Below are positions 13,180 through 20,267 of a stretch of 20,267 bases of DNA, one piece after another. Source of the stretch: Caldimicrobium sp964493015 (lineage in GTDB: Bacteria > Desulfobacterota > Thermodesulfobacteria > Thermodesulfobacteriales > Thermodesulfobacteriaceae). A model generated the notes under the pieces. The model worked only from the letters and a program-made list of their open reading frames with translations. It was not told the origin of the DNA and ran no database searches. The position numbers were made by a program, and so were the translations under genes. The first letter of the stretch is position 1, and every line of letters starts with the position of its first letter. The stretch lies in the NCBI GenBank assembly GCA_964493015.1, contig CAZBLU010000029.1:1-20267 (forward strand), written 5' to 3'.

Positions 13180-14499
13180 ATGATTAGGGTTTTAAATTAT
13201 CCAAGTAATAAAGCTGAGGCCTTCTTAAAGCGTATTTTCTTTAGGATTGAGGAGTTCCCCCAGAAGCTTGAGCGAGCAATTAGGCAAATTGGGCTTGAGG
13301 TTCGAAGGCGGGGAGATAAGGCCCTTATAGAGTATACCCAACGCTTTGACGGGGTCTCTCTAAGGCCTGAAGAGTTTTTGGTGGAGAGCAAAGAGATTGA
13401 GAGGGCCTATGAGGAGATTGATCAAGCTTTGCTTGAGGCCATAAGAGTTGCCGTAGAGAGAGTTAAGGCTTTTCATCAGAGGCAAGTTCCGCTGAGTTGG
13501 TTTGAAAGTGGGGATGGAGGAACCCTTCTTGGTCAGCTTATTAGGCCAGTAGAAAGTGCTGGCCTTTACATCCCTGGGGGTAAGGGAGGGGAGACCCCTC
13601 TCATTTCTACAGTTATCATGACAGCGGTGCCAGCAAGTTTGGCTGGAGTTAAAAGGATAGTGATGGTTTCTCCTCCTCGCAGGGATAAGAGCCTTCATCC
13701 TGCTCTACTTGTGGCTGCTAAAGAGGCAGGGGTAAGTGAAGTCTATCGTGTGGGTGGCCCTTGGAGCATCTTTGCCTTAGCCTATGGCACAGAGACCATA
13801 AGGCCTGTTCAGGTTATCTGTGGGCCTGGGAATATTTATGTTACCCTTGCCAAAAAGTTAGTTTCCTTTCAAGTGGGTATTGACCTATTAGCTGGTCCAA
13901 GTGAGGTTTTGATCATTGCCGATGAAAAGGCAGACCCTGACTTTATAGTCTGGGACCTTCTTGCTCAGGCAGAGCATGATCCCCTTAGCATGAGCCTTCT
14001 CATTACTACCTCAAAGAGGCTTATAAGAGAGGTAAGGGAGAAACTTAGTGAGGCGCTCAAGAGAGGTTACCGAACAGAAATAGCTCAGGAGTCACTGAGA
14101 AAGCGAGGGGCTCTCATATGGGTAGAGTCCCTTGAGCAGGCCTTTGAGCTTGCTAACAGAATTGCTCCAGAGCATTTGGAGTTACTCCTGGAGAGCCCTG
14201 AAGCCTATTTGCCTTTAATAAGGAATGCTGGAGCTGTTTTTCTTGGGGCCTTTACTCCTGAAGCCGTGGGAGACTACATTGCTGGGCCAAATCATGTGCT
14301 TCCCACTATGGGCCTTGCCAGGTTTAGTAGCGGACTTTCGGTAGATCGCTTTTTTAAGAGGATTAACTTTATGAAATACACCCCTCAGGCCTTAAAGTCG
14401 GTAGGGCCGATGGTTATTACTTTAGCCTTAAATGAAAGCTTGCCCTCCCATGCCGAAGCCGTAAGAATTAGATTAGAGAAAATGGGGGGAGACAAATGA
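13180..14499 (+). CDS. hisD: Histidinol dehydrogenase
   Basis: 439 residues from the ATG at 13180. The zinc enzyme performs the last two steps of histidine synthesis, L-histidinol to L-histidine, with two NAD+. Landmarks are VESAGLYIPGGKGG (124-137), CGPGNIYVTLAKKLV, AGPSEVLIIAD, AQAEHDP with H266, IAPEHLELL (catalytic Glu-His pair), and GDYIAGPNHVLPT with the zinc-binding Asp and His; the C-terminal His in PSHAEA is also present. The active-site set therefore looks complete. One deviation: the segment that usually reads GGAQAIAALAYGT is GGPWSIFALAYGT here (192-204). The ATG follows the purL stop by one base, so translation is probably coupled. A start 5 codons earlier (CTG at 13165) overlaps purL and is unlikely. 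No other his genes are in the window. Confidence 0.95.
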   Translation: MIRVLNYPSNKAEAFLKRIFFRIEEFPQKLERAIRQIGLEVRRRGDKALIEYTQRFDGVSLRPEEFLVESKEIERAYEEIDQALLEAIRVAVERVKAFHQRQVPLSWFESGDGGTLLGQLIRPVESAGLYIPGGKGGETPLISTVIMTAVPASLAGVKRIVMVSPPRRDKSLHPALLVAAKEAGVSEVYRVGGPWSIFALAYGTETIRPVQVICGPGNIYVTLAKKLVSFQVGIDLLAGPSEVLIIADEKADPDFIVWDLLAQAEHDPLSMSLLITTSKRLIREVREKLSEALKRGYRTEIAQESLRKRGALIWVESLEQAFELANRIAPEHLELLLESPEAYLPLIRNAGAVFLGAFTPEAVGDYIAGPNHVLPTMGLARFSSGLSVDRFFKRINFMKYTPQALKSVGPMVITLALNESLPSHAEAVRIRLEKMGGDK

Positions 14500-15845
14500 A
14501 GACAACCTGTGACCCCTTTGAGTTTACAGAAGAGATCTTAGAGGATATTGATACGGAAATCGAAAGGCTTGGCCCTCCCAAGATTGCTAATCCCATGAAG
14601 CTTCCTCAGCAATGTTTTGTCTCTGATGACCATCGGGTGACCTTGAGGGTTAATTACGGGTATCTTAAGGCAGAGCTTAGTCAGGGAAGAGAGGTTCCCT
14701 CCCTTGAGCTTGCTGGCCCAAGGCCATATATTTACTTTGATCCCTCTAAAACACGGGTTGGCATTGTCACCTGTGGGGGCCTTTGTCCAGGAATTAATGA
14801 TGTTATAAGAAGTATTGTGATGACCCTCTATTACTCTTACGGGGTGAACAAGATCCTTGGATTCCGTTATGGCCTTCAGGGATTTATCCCTAAGTATGGC
14901 CATCCTGTGATAGAATTAACCCCTGAGGTAGTGAAGGATATTCATACCATGGGAGGCACCTTTCTTGGCACTTCCCGAGGGCATCAGGACATTGAGGAAA
15001 TTGTGGATACCTTGGAGAGGCATAATATTCAGATTCTTTTCATGATTGGCGGAGATGGGACCTTTAGGGCGGCAAATAAGATAAAGGAGGAAATCTCAAA
15101 AAGGGGGCTAAAAATTGCTGTGGTGGCTATTCCAAAGACTATTGACAATGATATCTGGCTTGTTTCTAAGACCTTTGGTTTTGACACAGCAGTGGAACTT
15201 GCTTGTGAGGCTATAAGGTGTGCCCATACAGAAGCTATAGCCGTGCCCTATGGGATTGGTTTGGTTAAACTTATGGGGAGACACTCAGGTTTTATTGCCG
15301 CTGCAGCCACTTTAGCCACCAAAGAAGTAAATTTCTGTCTGGTTCCCGAAATTGATTTTGATTTGGAGGGGCCTAAAGGTTTCTTAACAGAATTGGAAAG
15401 GCGACTTTTGGCCAGGAATCATGCCGTCATTGTGGTAGCTGAGGGAGCTGGACAAAGGTACGTGATGAAGGATCCTCCAGAATATGATGCCTCGGGCAAT
15501 GTAAAGTTGGGAGACATAGGGAGATTTTTAAAGGAGAAAATTGAGTCCTATTTTAAGGAGAAAGGTATAGAGGTAGTGATTAGGTATATAGATCCCAGCT
15601 ATATTATAAGGAGTGTCCCTGCTAATGTGGATGACAGGATCTATTGCGGCTTTCTTGGGCAATATGCTGTGCATGCAGGTATGGCAGGAAAAACAGGGCT
15701 TATGATAAGTTATCTCAACGATCAATTTGTCCATATCCCCCTAAGAGAGGCTATCAAAAAGAGAAAGCAAATCAATCTCCAGAGTAGATTCTGGCTCTCT
15801 GTTCTTGAGTCTACAGGACAGAGTGATTTTAAAAATTCTCCATGA
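14496..15845 (+). CDS. 6-phosphofructokinase, plant-type ATP-dependent subgroup
   Basis: 449 residues, the length of the long PfkA-family group that includes plant ATP-PFK and spirochaete TP0108-type enzymes. It phosphorylates fructose 6-phosphate to the 1,6-bisphosphate in glycolysis. Landmarks are VTCGGLCPGIND (91-102), MIGGDGTFRAANKI (183-196), AIPKTIDNDI (211-220) with the catalytic Asp pair, LMGRHSGFIA (259-268) and VVAEGAGQ. The phosphoryl-donor position is Gly in GGDGT, where pyrophosphate enzymes have Asp (GGDDT), so ATP is the likely donor. The Lys of PKTIDND is shared with both plant ATP-PFK and PPi-PFK. The first 80 residues are an N-terminal extension typical of this group. The ATG overlaps the hisD stop by 4 bases (ATGA), and the stop overlaps the ftsH start the same way. 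Confidence 0.93.
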   Translation: MKTTCDPFEFTEEILEDIDTEIERLGPPKIANPMKLPQQCFVSDDHRVTLRVNYGYLKAELSQGREVPSLELAGPRPYIYFDPSKTRVGIVTCGGLCPGINDVIRSIVMTLYYSYGVNKILGFRYGLQGFIPKYGHPVIELTPEVVKDIHTMGGTFLGTSRGHQDIEEIVDTLERHNIQILFMIGGDGTFRAANKIKEEISKRGLKIAVVAIPKTIDNDIWLVSKTFGFDTAVELACEAIRCAHTEAIAVPYGIGLVKLMGRHSGFIAAAATLATKEVNFCLVPEIDFDLEGPKGFLTELERRLLARNHAVIVVAEGAGQRYVMKDPPEYDASGNVKLGDIGRFLKEKIESYFKEKGIEVVIRYIDPSYIIRSVPANVDDRIYCGFLGQYAVHAGMAGKTGLMISYLNDQFVHIPLREAIKKRKQINLQSRFWLSVLESTGQSDFKNSP

Positions 15846-17695
15846 ATTTCTGGAAACATACCCTTTTAATTCTTGGCCTCCTCCTTTTTTTGGTTTTAAC
15901 CTTTTCCTTTCTTCAGAGAGACATCTTTTCTGCAGAAAAGATATCCTACTACGAGTTTAAAGTGCTTTTGAAGAGGAATCAGGTAGACAGTGTTATTCTG
16001 AGCAAGAACGTTATAAGTGGCCAGTTTCGAGAGGGTGCAGCAGAGACCCTTTATGAACTGCGCAAAAGGCCAGTAAAACTTCCCCCTAAATTTAAAACTA
16101 CCAAGGCTGAGGATCCAGAACTGATCAAACTCTTAGAGGACAAGGGAATAAACTTTGATATCAAGCCTGAAAATCATCTTTGGATAACCCTTTTGTCTTG
16201 GACCGTTCCTGTGCTCCTCCTTGTTCTTTTCTGGGTTTTTATTTTTCGTCGTTTTGTCTCTACTGAGGGTGGCCTTATGAGTGTGGGGAAGAGCAAGGCC
16301 AAGGTCTATGTGGAAAATGAGATCAAGATAACCTTTAAAGATGTAGCTGGAGTTGATGAGGCGGTAGAAGAGCTAAAGGAAATTATTGATTTTCTAAAAT
16401 ATCCTCAAAAGTTCGTCTCGCTTGGGGCAAAGATTCCAAAGGGTGTGCTTTTGATTGGCCCTCCTGGCACGGGAAAAACCCTTCTTGCCAAGGCGGTGGC
16501 TGGAGAGGCAGGGGTGCCCTTTATCTCTATTTCAGGCTCTTCTTTTGTGGAGATGTTTGTTGGGGTTGGAGCAGCAAGAGTTAGGGATCTCTTTGCCCAG
16601 GCTGAAAAGATGGCTCCCTGCATCATCTTTATTGACGAGATTGATGCAGTGGGAAGGGTGAGAGGGCTTTCTCCAGCTGGAGGCACCGAAGAGAGGGAAC
16701 ACACCCTTACTCAGCTCCTAACTGAAATGGATGGTTTTGATCCCAAAAAGGGGGTCATCATTATTGCTGCTACTAATAGACCTGAAATTTTAGATCCAGC
16801 TTTGCTTAGACCAGGAAGATTTGACAGGGTAGTGGTGGTGGATCGCCCAGATCTTAAGGGAAGAGAGGCCATTTTACGTATCCATACCAGAAATATCAAG
16901 CTTGCCCCTGATGTAGATCTCAAGGTTATAGCAGCAAGAACGCCTGGGATGGTAGGAGCAGATTTAGCCAATATTGTCAATGAGGCTGCCTTACTTGCTG
17001 CTCGTAAGGGGAAGCAGTCAGTTGAGATGGAAGATTTTGAAGAAGCCATTGATAGGGTGATTGCTGGTCTTGCTCGCAAGAGTAGGGCCTTAACTCCTGA
17101 AGAAAAGAGAAGGATTGCCTATCATGAGGCTGGGCATGCCGTGGTGGCCTCAGTAATGACCCCTAAAGAGAGGGTGCATAGGGTTTCTATTATTCCGAGA
17201 GGGGTTGCTGCCCTTGGCTATACCTTGCAGCTTCCAGAGGAAGAGCGCTATTTGCTCACTAAAGAGGAACTCTTGGCTAAGGTGACGGTCCTCTTTGGGG
17301 GTAGAGTTGCTGAGGAACTTGTTTTCAAGGAGGTTTCCACAGGGGCTCAAAACGATTTAGAAAAGGCAACCGAGCTTGTAAGGGCCATGGTCATGGATTA
17401 TGGCATGAGCGAGGCCTTGGGCCCTCAAACCTTTAGAAAAAGAGAGGCCCTCTTTTTGGATATACCCTACAGGGAAAGGGAACTAATCTCAGAGGAGACA
17501 GCAAGGCTCATAGACCAGGAGATTGCGAAAATACTCAAAGGCTGTTATGATAAGGCCAAGGAAATCTTAAAGGCAAAAAGAGAGGTTATGGATAAACTGG
17601 TGGAAATACTTATGCAAAAGGAGGTCCTTGAAGGAGAAGAACTGGCAAAAATTTTGTATGACTCTTCAGGAGGAATCCATGAAACAAATATTTAA
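15842..17695 (+). CDS. ftsH: ATP-dependent zinc metalloprotease FtsH
   Basis: 617 residues, a normal FtsH length. This membrane-anchored AAA protease degrades misfolded membrane proteins and selected regulators, facing the cytoplasm as a hexamer. Two membrane helices (about 7-24 and 115-136) flank a small periplasmic domain. The AAA module has the Walker A motif GPPGTGKT (206-213), a pore loop around MFVGVGA (238-244), the Walker B motif IIFIDEID (261-268) and the second region of homology TNRP...LLRPGRFDR (311-329). The peptidase has HEAGH (428-432) and a third zinc ligand, probably D505 in GAQNDLEKAT. The C-terminal tail is short. The start overlaps the phosphofructokinase stop by 4 bases. 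The downstream FG-GAP gene starts inside the last 17 bases and has its own ribosome site. No heat-shock promoter is seen nearby. Confidence 0.97.
   Translation: MNFWKHTLLILGLLLFLVLTFSFLQRDIFSAEKISYYEFKVLLKRNQVDSVILSKNVISGQFREGAAETLYELRKRPVKLPPKFKTTKAEDPELIKLLEDKGINFDIKPENHLWITLLSWTVPVLLLVLFWVFIFRRFVSTEGGLMSVGKSKAKVYVENEIKITFKDVAGVDEAVEELKEIIDFLKYPQKFVSLGAKIPKGVLLIGPPGTGKTLLAKAVAGEAGVPFISISGSSFVEMFVGVGAARVRDLFAQAEKMAPCIIFIDEIDAVGRVRGLSPAGGTEEREHTLTQLLTEMDGFDPKKGVIIIAATNRPEILDPALLRPGRFDRVVVVDRPDLKGREAILRIHTRNIKLAPDVDLKVIAARTPGMVGADLANIVNEAALLAARKGKQSVEMEDFEEAIDRVIAGLARKSRALTPEEKRRIAYHEAGHAVVASVMTPKERVHRVSIIPRGVAALGYTLQLPEEERYLLTKEELLAKVTVLFGGRVAEELVFKEVSTGAQNDLEKATELVRAMVMDYGMSEALGPQTFRKREALFLDIPYRERELISEETARLIDQEIAKILKGCYDKAKEILKAKREVMDKLVEILMQKEVLEGEELAKILYDSSGGIHETNI
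17668..17673 (+). promoter_or_regulatory. Shine-Dalgarno site inside the end of ftsH
   Basis: AGGAGG lies 5 bases before the ATG at 17679, within the ftsH coding sequence. It fixes the start of the FG-GAP gene at 17679 instead of the longer open frame from 17628. Confidence 0.75.
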
Positions 17696-19331
17696 AATTC
17701 TTCTTTTAGTATTTACCTGGATCTCTCTTTCCTTTGCCCAGGTCTCACCCAAAATAATGGAGGAAATAAAAAGGGATTATCAGCCTCTTTCAGCTCTGGT
17801 TATAGGGCTTGAAGGGAATGAGGTTATCCTTGATAAGGGGAGGGCCCAGGGAGTTAAACCTAAGGATGTCTTTACGGTATATAAAAAGGTGAAAAAAATA
17901 GTCCATCCTGAAACTAAGGAAAGCCTTGGCTTTTTAAAGGAACCTATTGGTAAAATTGAGGTCTTACGGGTAGATGAAAACTTTGCCACAGGCAGAATTA
18001 TCTCTAAAAGGGAAGATTTCCCCATCCCCACACCTGCCAAGAGAAATACCGATCTTAGGATTTTGATAGTAAGTGATGGATCACCCATAGATGAGGCCTT
18101 CTTTGTAACCTTAAAGAATCTCTTACCAGAAAGTGAGGTTATCTTTGAACCCCATTTAAAGGTCTCCCAGTTAACTCAGGTAGATCTTCATGCCCGAAAG
18201 ATAGATATCCTCTTTTCCTTAGGGCCTGGCATGGTGAAGGTATATAATAGTTATTTAGATTTAGTGAGGGCCTATGGAAGCCCAAGTCCTATCCCCACTC
18301 AGGTAGTCACTCTGCCTCCTCAAACCCAAGTAACACCACCACCAATTCAGCCTTCTCTTCCTCAAATTTCTCAGATTACTCCCCTTGGAAAGATGCCTGG
18401 CGAGGTTTTCCAAGCTGAATTTGCTGATCTCGATGTAGATGGAGTCCCTGAAATGGTCTATTTCACCAGGGAAGGACTCTTTATAGTAAAGGTGAGGGGA
18501 GCTCTTTTAGCTAAATATAAACCAGAAAAAGGGGAAATTCTCTCTTTATCTCTTGGTCCTTCTGGGTGGATAGCCCTAAATGTTTACGAAAAAAATCTTG
18601 GCATGAGAAGTGAGATATTGAGATATACTCCTCAAGGGATCCAGGTTGTTCTAAAAAATCTCAATCTTTTCTTGCAATTTGTAGACTATGCAGGCACTGG
18701 GGAGAGGGATACCCTTTTTGCCCAAACCTTTGACAGTGAAAATCTCTTTGGCAAAGAGGTGTACATAGTGAAAAGGGAGGGCGGAAACTTAAGGTATGTG
18801 CAGAGGGTGGAGGTGCCTGAGGATTTTCGTATAATTGGGGCAAGCTGGATAGATCTGGATGGGGATGGGGAAAGGGAAATAGCCTTTTATTTACCTGATG
18901 GAAGACTCACAATCTATAAGGGGAAAAAACAGGTTTTTACCACACCTTTCCCTGTAGCCAAACATTTCTACAAATTAACTCTTTCCAAGGGAAAGAAGGG
19001 GCAGGAGGTCATCAAGGCTGTAGCCATGCCTCTCTTTACACCCCTTTTAGTGGATCTCACAGGAGATGGTAGGCCAGAGCTCCTTATCGCAAGGAGTGAA
19101 TTCCCCTTAGAGAGAGTGGCTGAAGAGCTTAAAACCTTGCCCCTAAATCAGGGCTCCTTTCAGCTTTACTACCTTAGTTATCAGGGAACTTATTTCTTTA
19201 GGAGCCTTCCTGTCCAGGAAAGCGGAGTCTTAACAGGTTTAGGAGGAAAGGCAAGAGAACTTTATTTTACCTTTGTGAAGGGCCTATCTCCAGCCCAATC
19301 GGAGAGTTTTCTCTATTCTATATTATATTGA
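17679..19331 (+). CDS. Exported protein with FlgT_C-like domain and three FG-GAP/VCBS-type repeats
   Basis: 550 residues from the ATG at 17679, chosen because AGGAGG precedes it and a signal peptide follows directly (KQIFKILLLVFTWISLSFA, likely cleaved after residue 20). An ORF start at 17628 would place a non-signal extension in front. Residues 33-110 (LSALVIGLEGNEVILDKGRAQGVKPKDVF and what follows) resemble the small beta domain at the C-terminus of FlgT and related envelope proteins. Residues 125-200 have an alpha/beta look, similar to periplasmic nucleotide- or ABC-substrate-like folds, and are unassigned. A Pro-rich linker spans 201-232. The C-terminal half carries three calcium-loop-like motifs, DLDVDG (250-255), DLDGDG (392-397) and DLTGDG (459-464), typical of FG-GAP/VCBS beta-propeller blades. 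A periplasmic or outer-membrane location is inferred. The function is unknown. It is last in the purL operon. Confidence 0.75.
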   Translation: MKQIFKILLLVFTWISLSFAQVSPKIMEEIKRDYQPLSALVIGLEGNEVILDKGRAQGVKPKDVFTVYKKVKKIVHPETKESLGFLKEPIGKIEVLRVDENFATGRIISKREDFPIPTPAKRNTDLRILIVSDGSPIDEAFFVTLKNLLPESEVIFEPHLKVSQLTQVDLHARKIDILFSLGPGMVKVYNSYLDLVRAYGSPSPIPTQVVTLPPQTQVTPPPIQPSLPQISQITPLGKMPGEVFQAEFADLDVDGVPEMVYFTREGLFIVKVRGALLAKYKPEKGEILSLSLGPSGWIALNVYEKNLGMRSEILRYTPQGIQVVLKNLNLFLQFVDYAGTGERDTLFAQTFDSENLFGKEVYIVKREGGNLRYVQRVEVPEDFRIIGASWIDLDGDGEREIAFYLPDGRLTIYKGKKQVFTTPFPVAKHFYKLTLSKGKKGQEVIKAVAMPLFTPLLVDLTGDGRPELLIARSEFPLERVAEELKTLPLNQGSFQLYYLSYQGTYFFRSLPVQESGVLTGLGGKARELYFTFVKGLSPAQSESFLYSILY

Positions 19332-19795
19332 GCGTGCTTTCTTCGGATTTCCTTAGAGGTAAAAAGGATTTGATAATCCTTTAGATGGAGTTCTTGCGCA
19401 ATCCTTTGCAGAAGCTCTATTAGTTCCTCCCTTGTTTTGGCATGGCACATGGTGTATAGATTATAGGGCCAATCTGGATAGCTCTTTCTCACATAGCAGT
19501 GGGTAACAAAGGATTGAGAGGCTAAGTAAGGGCCTACTTCATCCAAGCGTTCTTCAGGAACCCGCCAGGCAACCATGGCATTTCCTTCATAGCCAACAAG
19601 GTTATGCCTAAGGGTAGCCCCAAGCCTGCGAATAATTTTCTTCTCTTTGAGTGTGGTGATAGAGGCAAGGACTTCTTCCTCCGTAAGGCCTATTTTTTGA
19701 GCTATTTCCTCATAGGGTCTTGATACCAAGGACAGGCCCTCAATTAGGGCAAGGAGGACTTTTTTTTCAGTTTCTGAGAGAGGGGGTGTGCTCAC
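19313..19795 (-). CDS. ahbB: Siroheme decarboxylase subunit, AhbB-like (Lrp/AsnC fold)
   Basis: 160 residues. An N-terminal winged helix (about 7-60: LSETEKKVLLALIEGL...IIRRLGATLRH) is followed by an AsnC-type ligand domain (70-155). The combination RRLGATLRHNLVGYEGNAMVAWRVPEER with HCYVRKSYPDWPYNLYTMCHAK matches the heme-synthesis proteins AhbA/AhbB (NirD/L/G/H group) better than true Lrp regulators. These decarboxylate siroheme to didecarboxysiroheme in the alternative heme pathway of sulfate reducers and archaea. The 'NAMVAW' and 'GWPYNLY'-type motifs favour AhbB over AhbA; the AhbA partner is not visible here. The start is GTG at 19795, overlapping the queF stop (GTGA). The 3' end overlaps the convergent FG-GAP gene by 19 bases. 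A role as a DNA-binding regulator is the alternative reading. Confidence 0.82.
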   Translation of the reverse strand: MSTPPLSETEKKVLLALIEGLSLVSRPYEEIAQKIGLTEEEVLASITTLKEKKIIRRLGATLRHNLVGYEGNAMVAWRVPEERLDEVGPYLASQSFVTHCYVRKSYPDWPYNLYTMCHAKTREELIELLQRIAQELHLKDYQILFTSKEIRRKHAQYNIE

Positions 19796-20169
19796 TCCTT
19801 TTCCCTCTCTACAGTGATAATAGTATGAACATTTCCCCGAGGATGAAAATCAGCAACCACTTTGAGCCTTCTTGGTTTTAGGAGATTCCAGAGGGCATCA
19901 AAGATCTCGTTAGTTGCTGCCTCATGGGAGATATAGCGCTGACGAAATTTGTTGAGCCATAATTTAAGGGACCGAAGTTCCACAATCTTTTGGTCAGGTA
20001 TGTAGTAAATTTTAATGACGGCAAAATCTGGATAGCCTGAACGCGGACATAGACAGGTAAATTCAGGAAAGGTGATTTCAATTTGATAATCCCTATCAGG
20101 ATAGGGGTTATCCCAGGCCTCTAAGGTTGCCTCTTCAATAGCAACCTCTCCATACCTTTTTTCCTGCAT
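19792..20169 (-). CDS. queF: NADPH-dependent 7-cyano-7-deazaguanine reductase (preQ0 reductase)
   Basis: 125 residues, the size of the short single-domain (YkvM-type) QueF. It reduces the nitrile preQ0 to the amine preQ1 in queuosine tRNA synthesis. Landmarks are FTCLCPRSGYPDFA, with catalytic Cys41 and Asp48 by comparison with the SLCP...PDFA motif, the QueF signature VELRSLKLWLNKFRQR (63-78), H82-E83, and ADFHPRGNVHT near the C-terminus. The ATG at 20169 has a weak AAGAGG about 10 bases upstream. I looked for a preQ1 riboswitch in the 98 bases upstream and did not recognise one. The stop overlaps the ahbB GTG start, so the two are cotranscribed, although queuosine and heme synthesis are otherwise unrelated. 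Confidence 0.95.
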   Translation of the reverse strand: MQEKRYGEVAIEEATLEAWDNPYPDRDYQIEITFPEFTCLCPRSGYPDFAVIKIYYIPDQKIVELRSLKLWLNKFRQRYISHEAATNEIFDALWNLLKPRRLKVVADFHPRGNVHTIITVEREKE

Positions 20170-20267
20170 ATTCGTGGCCTCTTACTACTTAAATTGATAG
20201 CTTAGGAAAATAGCTATACCCCTTTCTTGGCAAAAGCTTCTTACTTTAGGATGGATTTGATGACATA
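20170..20267. other. Right-edge non-coding stretch with a short inverted repeat
   Basis: No complete gene is visible. ATAGCT (20197-20202) and AGCTAT (20212-20217) form a 6-bp inverted repeat around a 9-base loop; it could be a weak terminator or an operator, but no T-run follows on either strand. On the minus strand the first 9 codons from the edge read ...YVIKSILK then TAA (20241-20243), which could be the tail of a gene to the right. This is too short to support. Confidence 0.25.

Noticed and set aside
17628..17678. Longer start of the FG-GAP gene within ftsH
   Set aside because: The ATG at 17679 has AGGAGG and starts a clean signal peptide; the upstream codons would bury that signal.
19313..19795. 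Lrp/AsnC transcription regulator
   Set aside because: The ligand-domain motifs fit siroheme decarboxylases better than Lrp regulators, although the winged-helix fold is shared.
20170..20267. preQ1 riboswitch upstream of queF
   Set aside because: I could not match the compact preQ1-I hairpin with its A-rich tail, nor a preQ1-II layout. The short inverted repeat at 20197-20217 is not specific.
1..20267. CRISPR array, insertion sequence, prophage or toxin-antitoxin pair
   Set aside because: No regularly spaced repeats, transposase or integrase motifs, flanking inverted repeats or paired small toxin-like genes were found.

Overview
The window looks like ordinary chromosome of a thermophilic, sulfur-metabolising bacterium. 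I would guess Thermodesulfobacteria (Caldimicrobium or Thermodesulfobacterium-like), but this is inference. The support is: proteins rich in Lys, Glu, Ile and Leu; tightly packed genes with 1-4 base overlaps; an AhbB-type siroheme decarboxylase, typical of sulfate reducers making heme from siroheme; and a PurL fused to two PurS-like units. No insertion sequence, prophage, CRISPR array or plasmid function is visible.

Left part (1-6187). The 3' part of a DUF4130/TIGR03915-type DNA-metabolism gene runs rightward and ends tail-to-tail against a five-gene leftward cluster. In transcription order that cluster is: a SlyD-like FKBP domain fused to a methyltransferase (6187-4976), a CrtI-like FAD oxidoreductase (about 4961-3510), a LytS-type membrane histidine kinase (3523-2486), a LytTR response regulator (2471-1755) and an EAL-domain c-di-GMP phosphodiesterase with an N-terminal Cys cluster (1724-660). 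Spacing suggests one operon joining redox or lipid chemistry to two signalling outputs. It is the least standard part of the window.

Middle part (6188-10021). The 221-base gap 6188-6408 holds a possible promoter and short coding-like remnants. A leftward group follows: a CPA2 cation/proton antiporter, a PsiE-like membrane protein and a class II CPD photolyase, the last two nearly abutting. Further right, rpsT (ribosomal protein S20) lies 10 bases upstream of a tRNA-Ala(CGC) gene on the same strand.

Right part (10075-19331). Back-to-back promoters at 10054-10103 share their -35 bases and drive rpsT leftward and a long rightward operon: purL, hisD, an ATP-type phosphofructokinase, ftsH and an exported FlgT_C-like/FG-GAP protein. 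Successive genes are separated by 1 base or overlap by 4, 4 and 17 bases, so the five are very likely cotranscribed. The purL start sits almost at the predicted transcription start, suggesting a leaderless message.

Right edge (19313-20267). A leftward pair, queF and ahbB, overlaps at GTGA, and ahbB overlaps the end of the FG-GAP gene tail-to-tail by 19 bases. The last 98 bases hold no complete gene.

I did not find a clear previously undescribed system. The best candidates for a second look are the FKBP-methyltransferase / oxidoreductase / LytSR / EAL cluster, the double-PurS PurL without a glutaminase, and the shared -35 divergent promoter.
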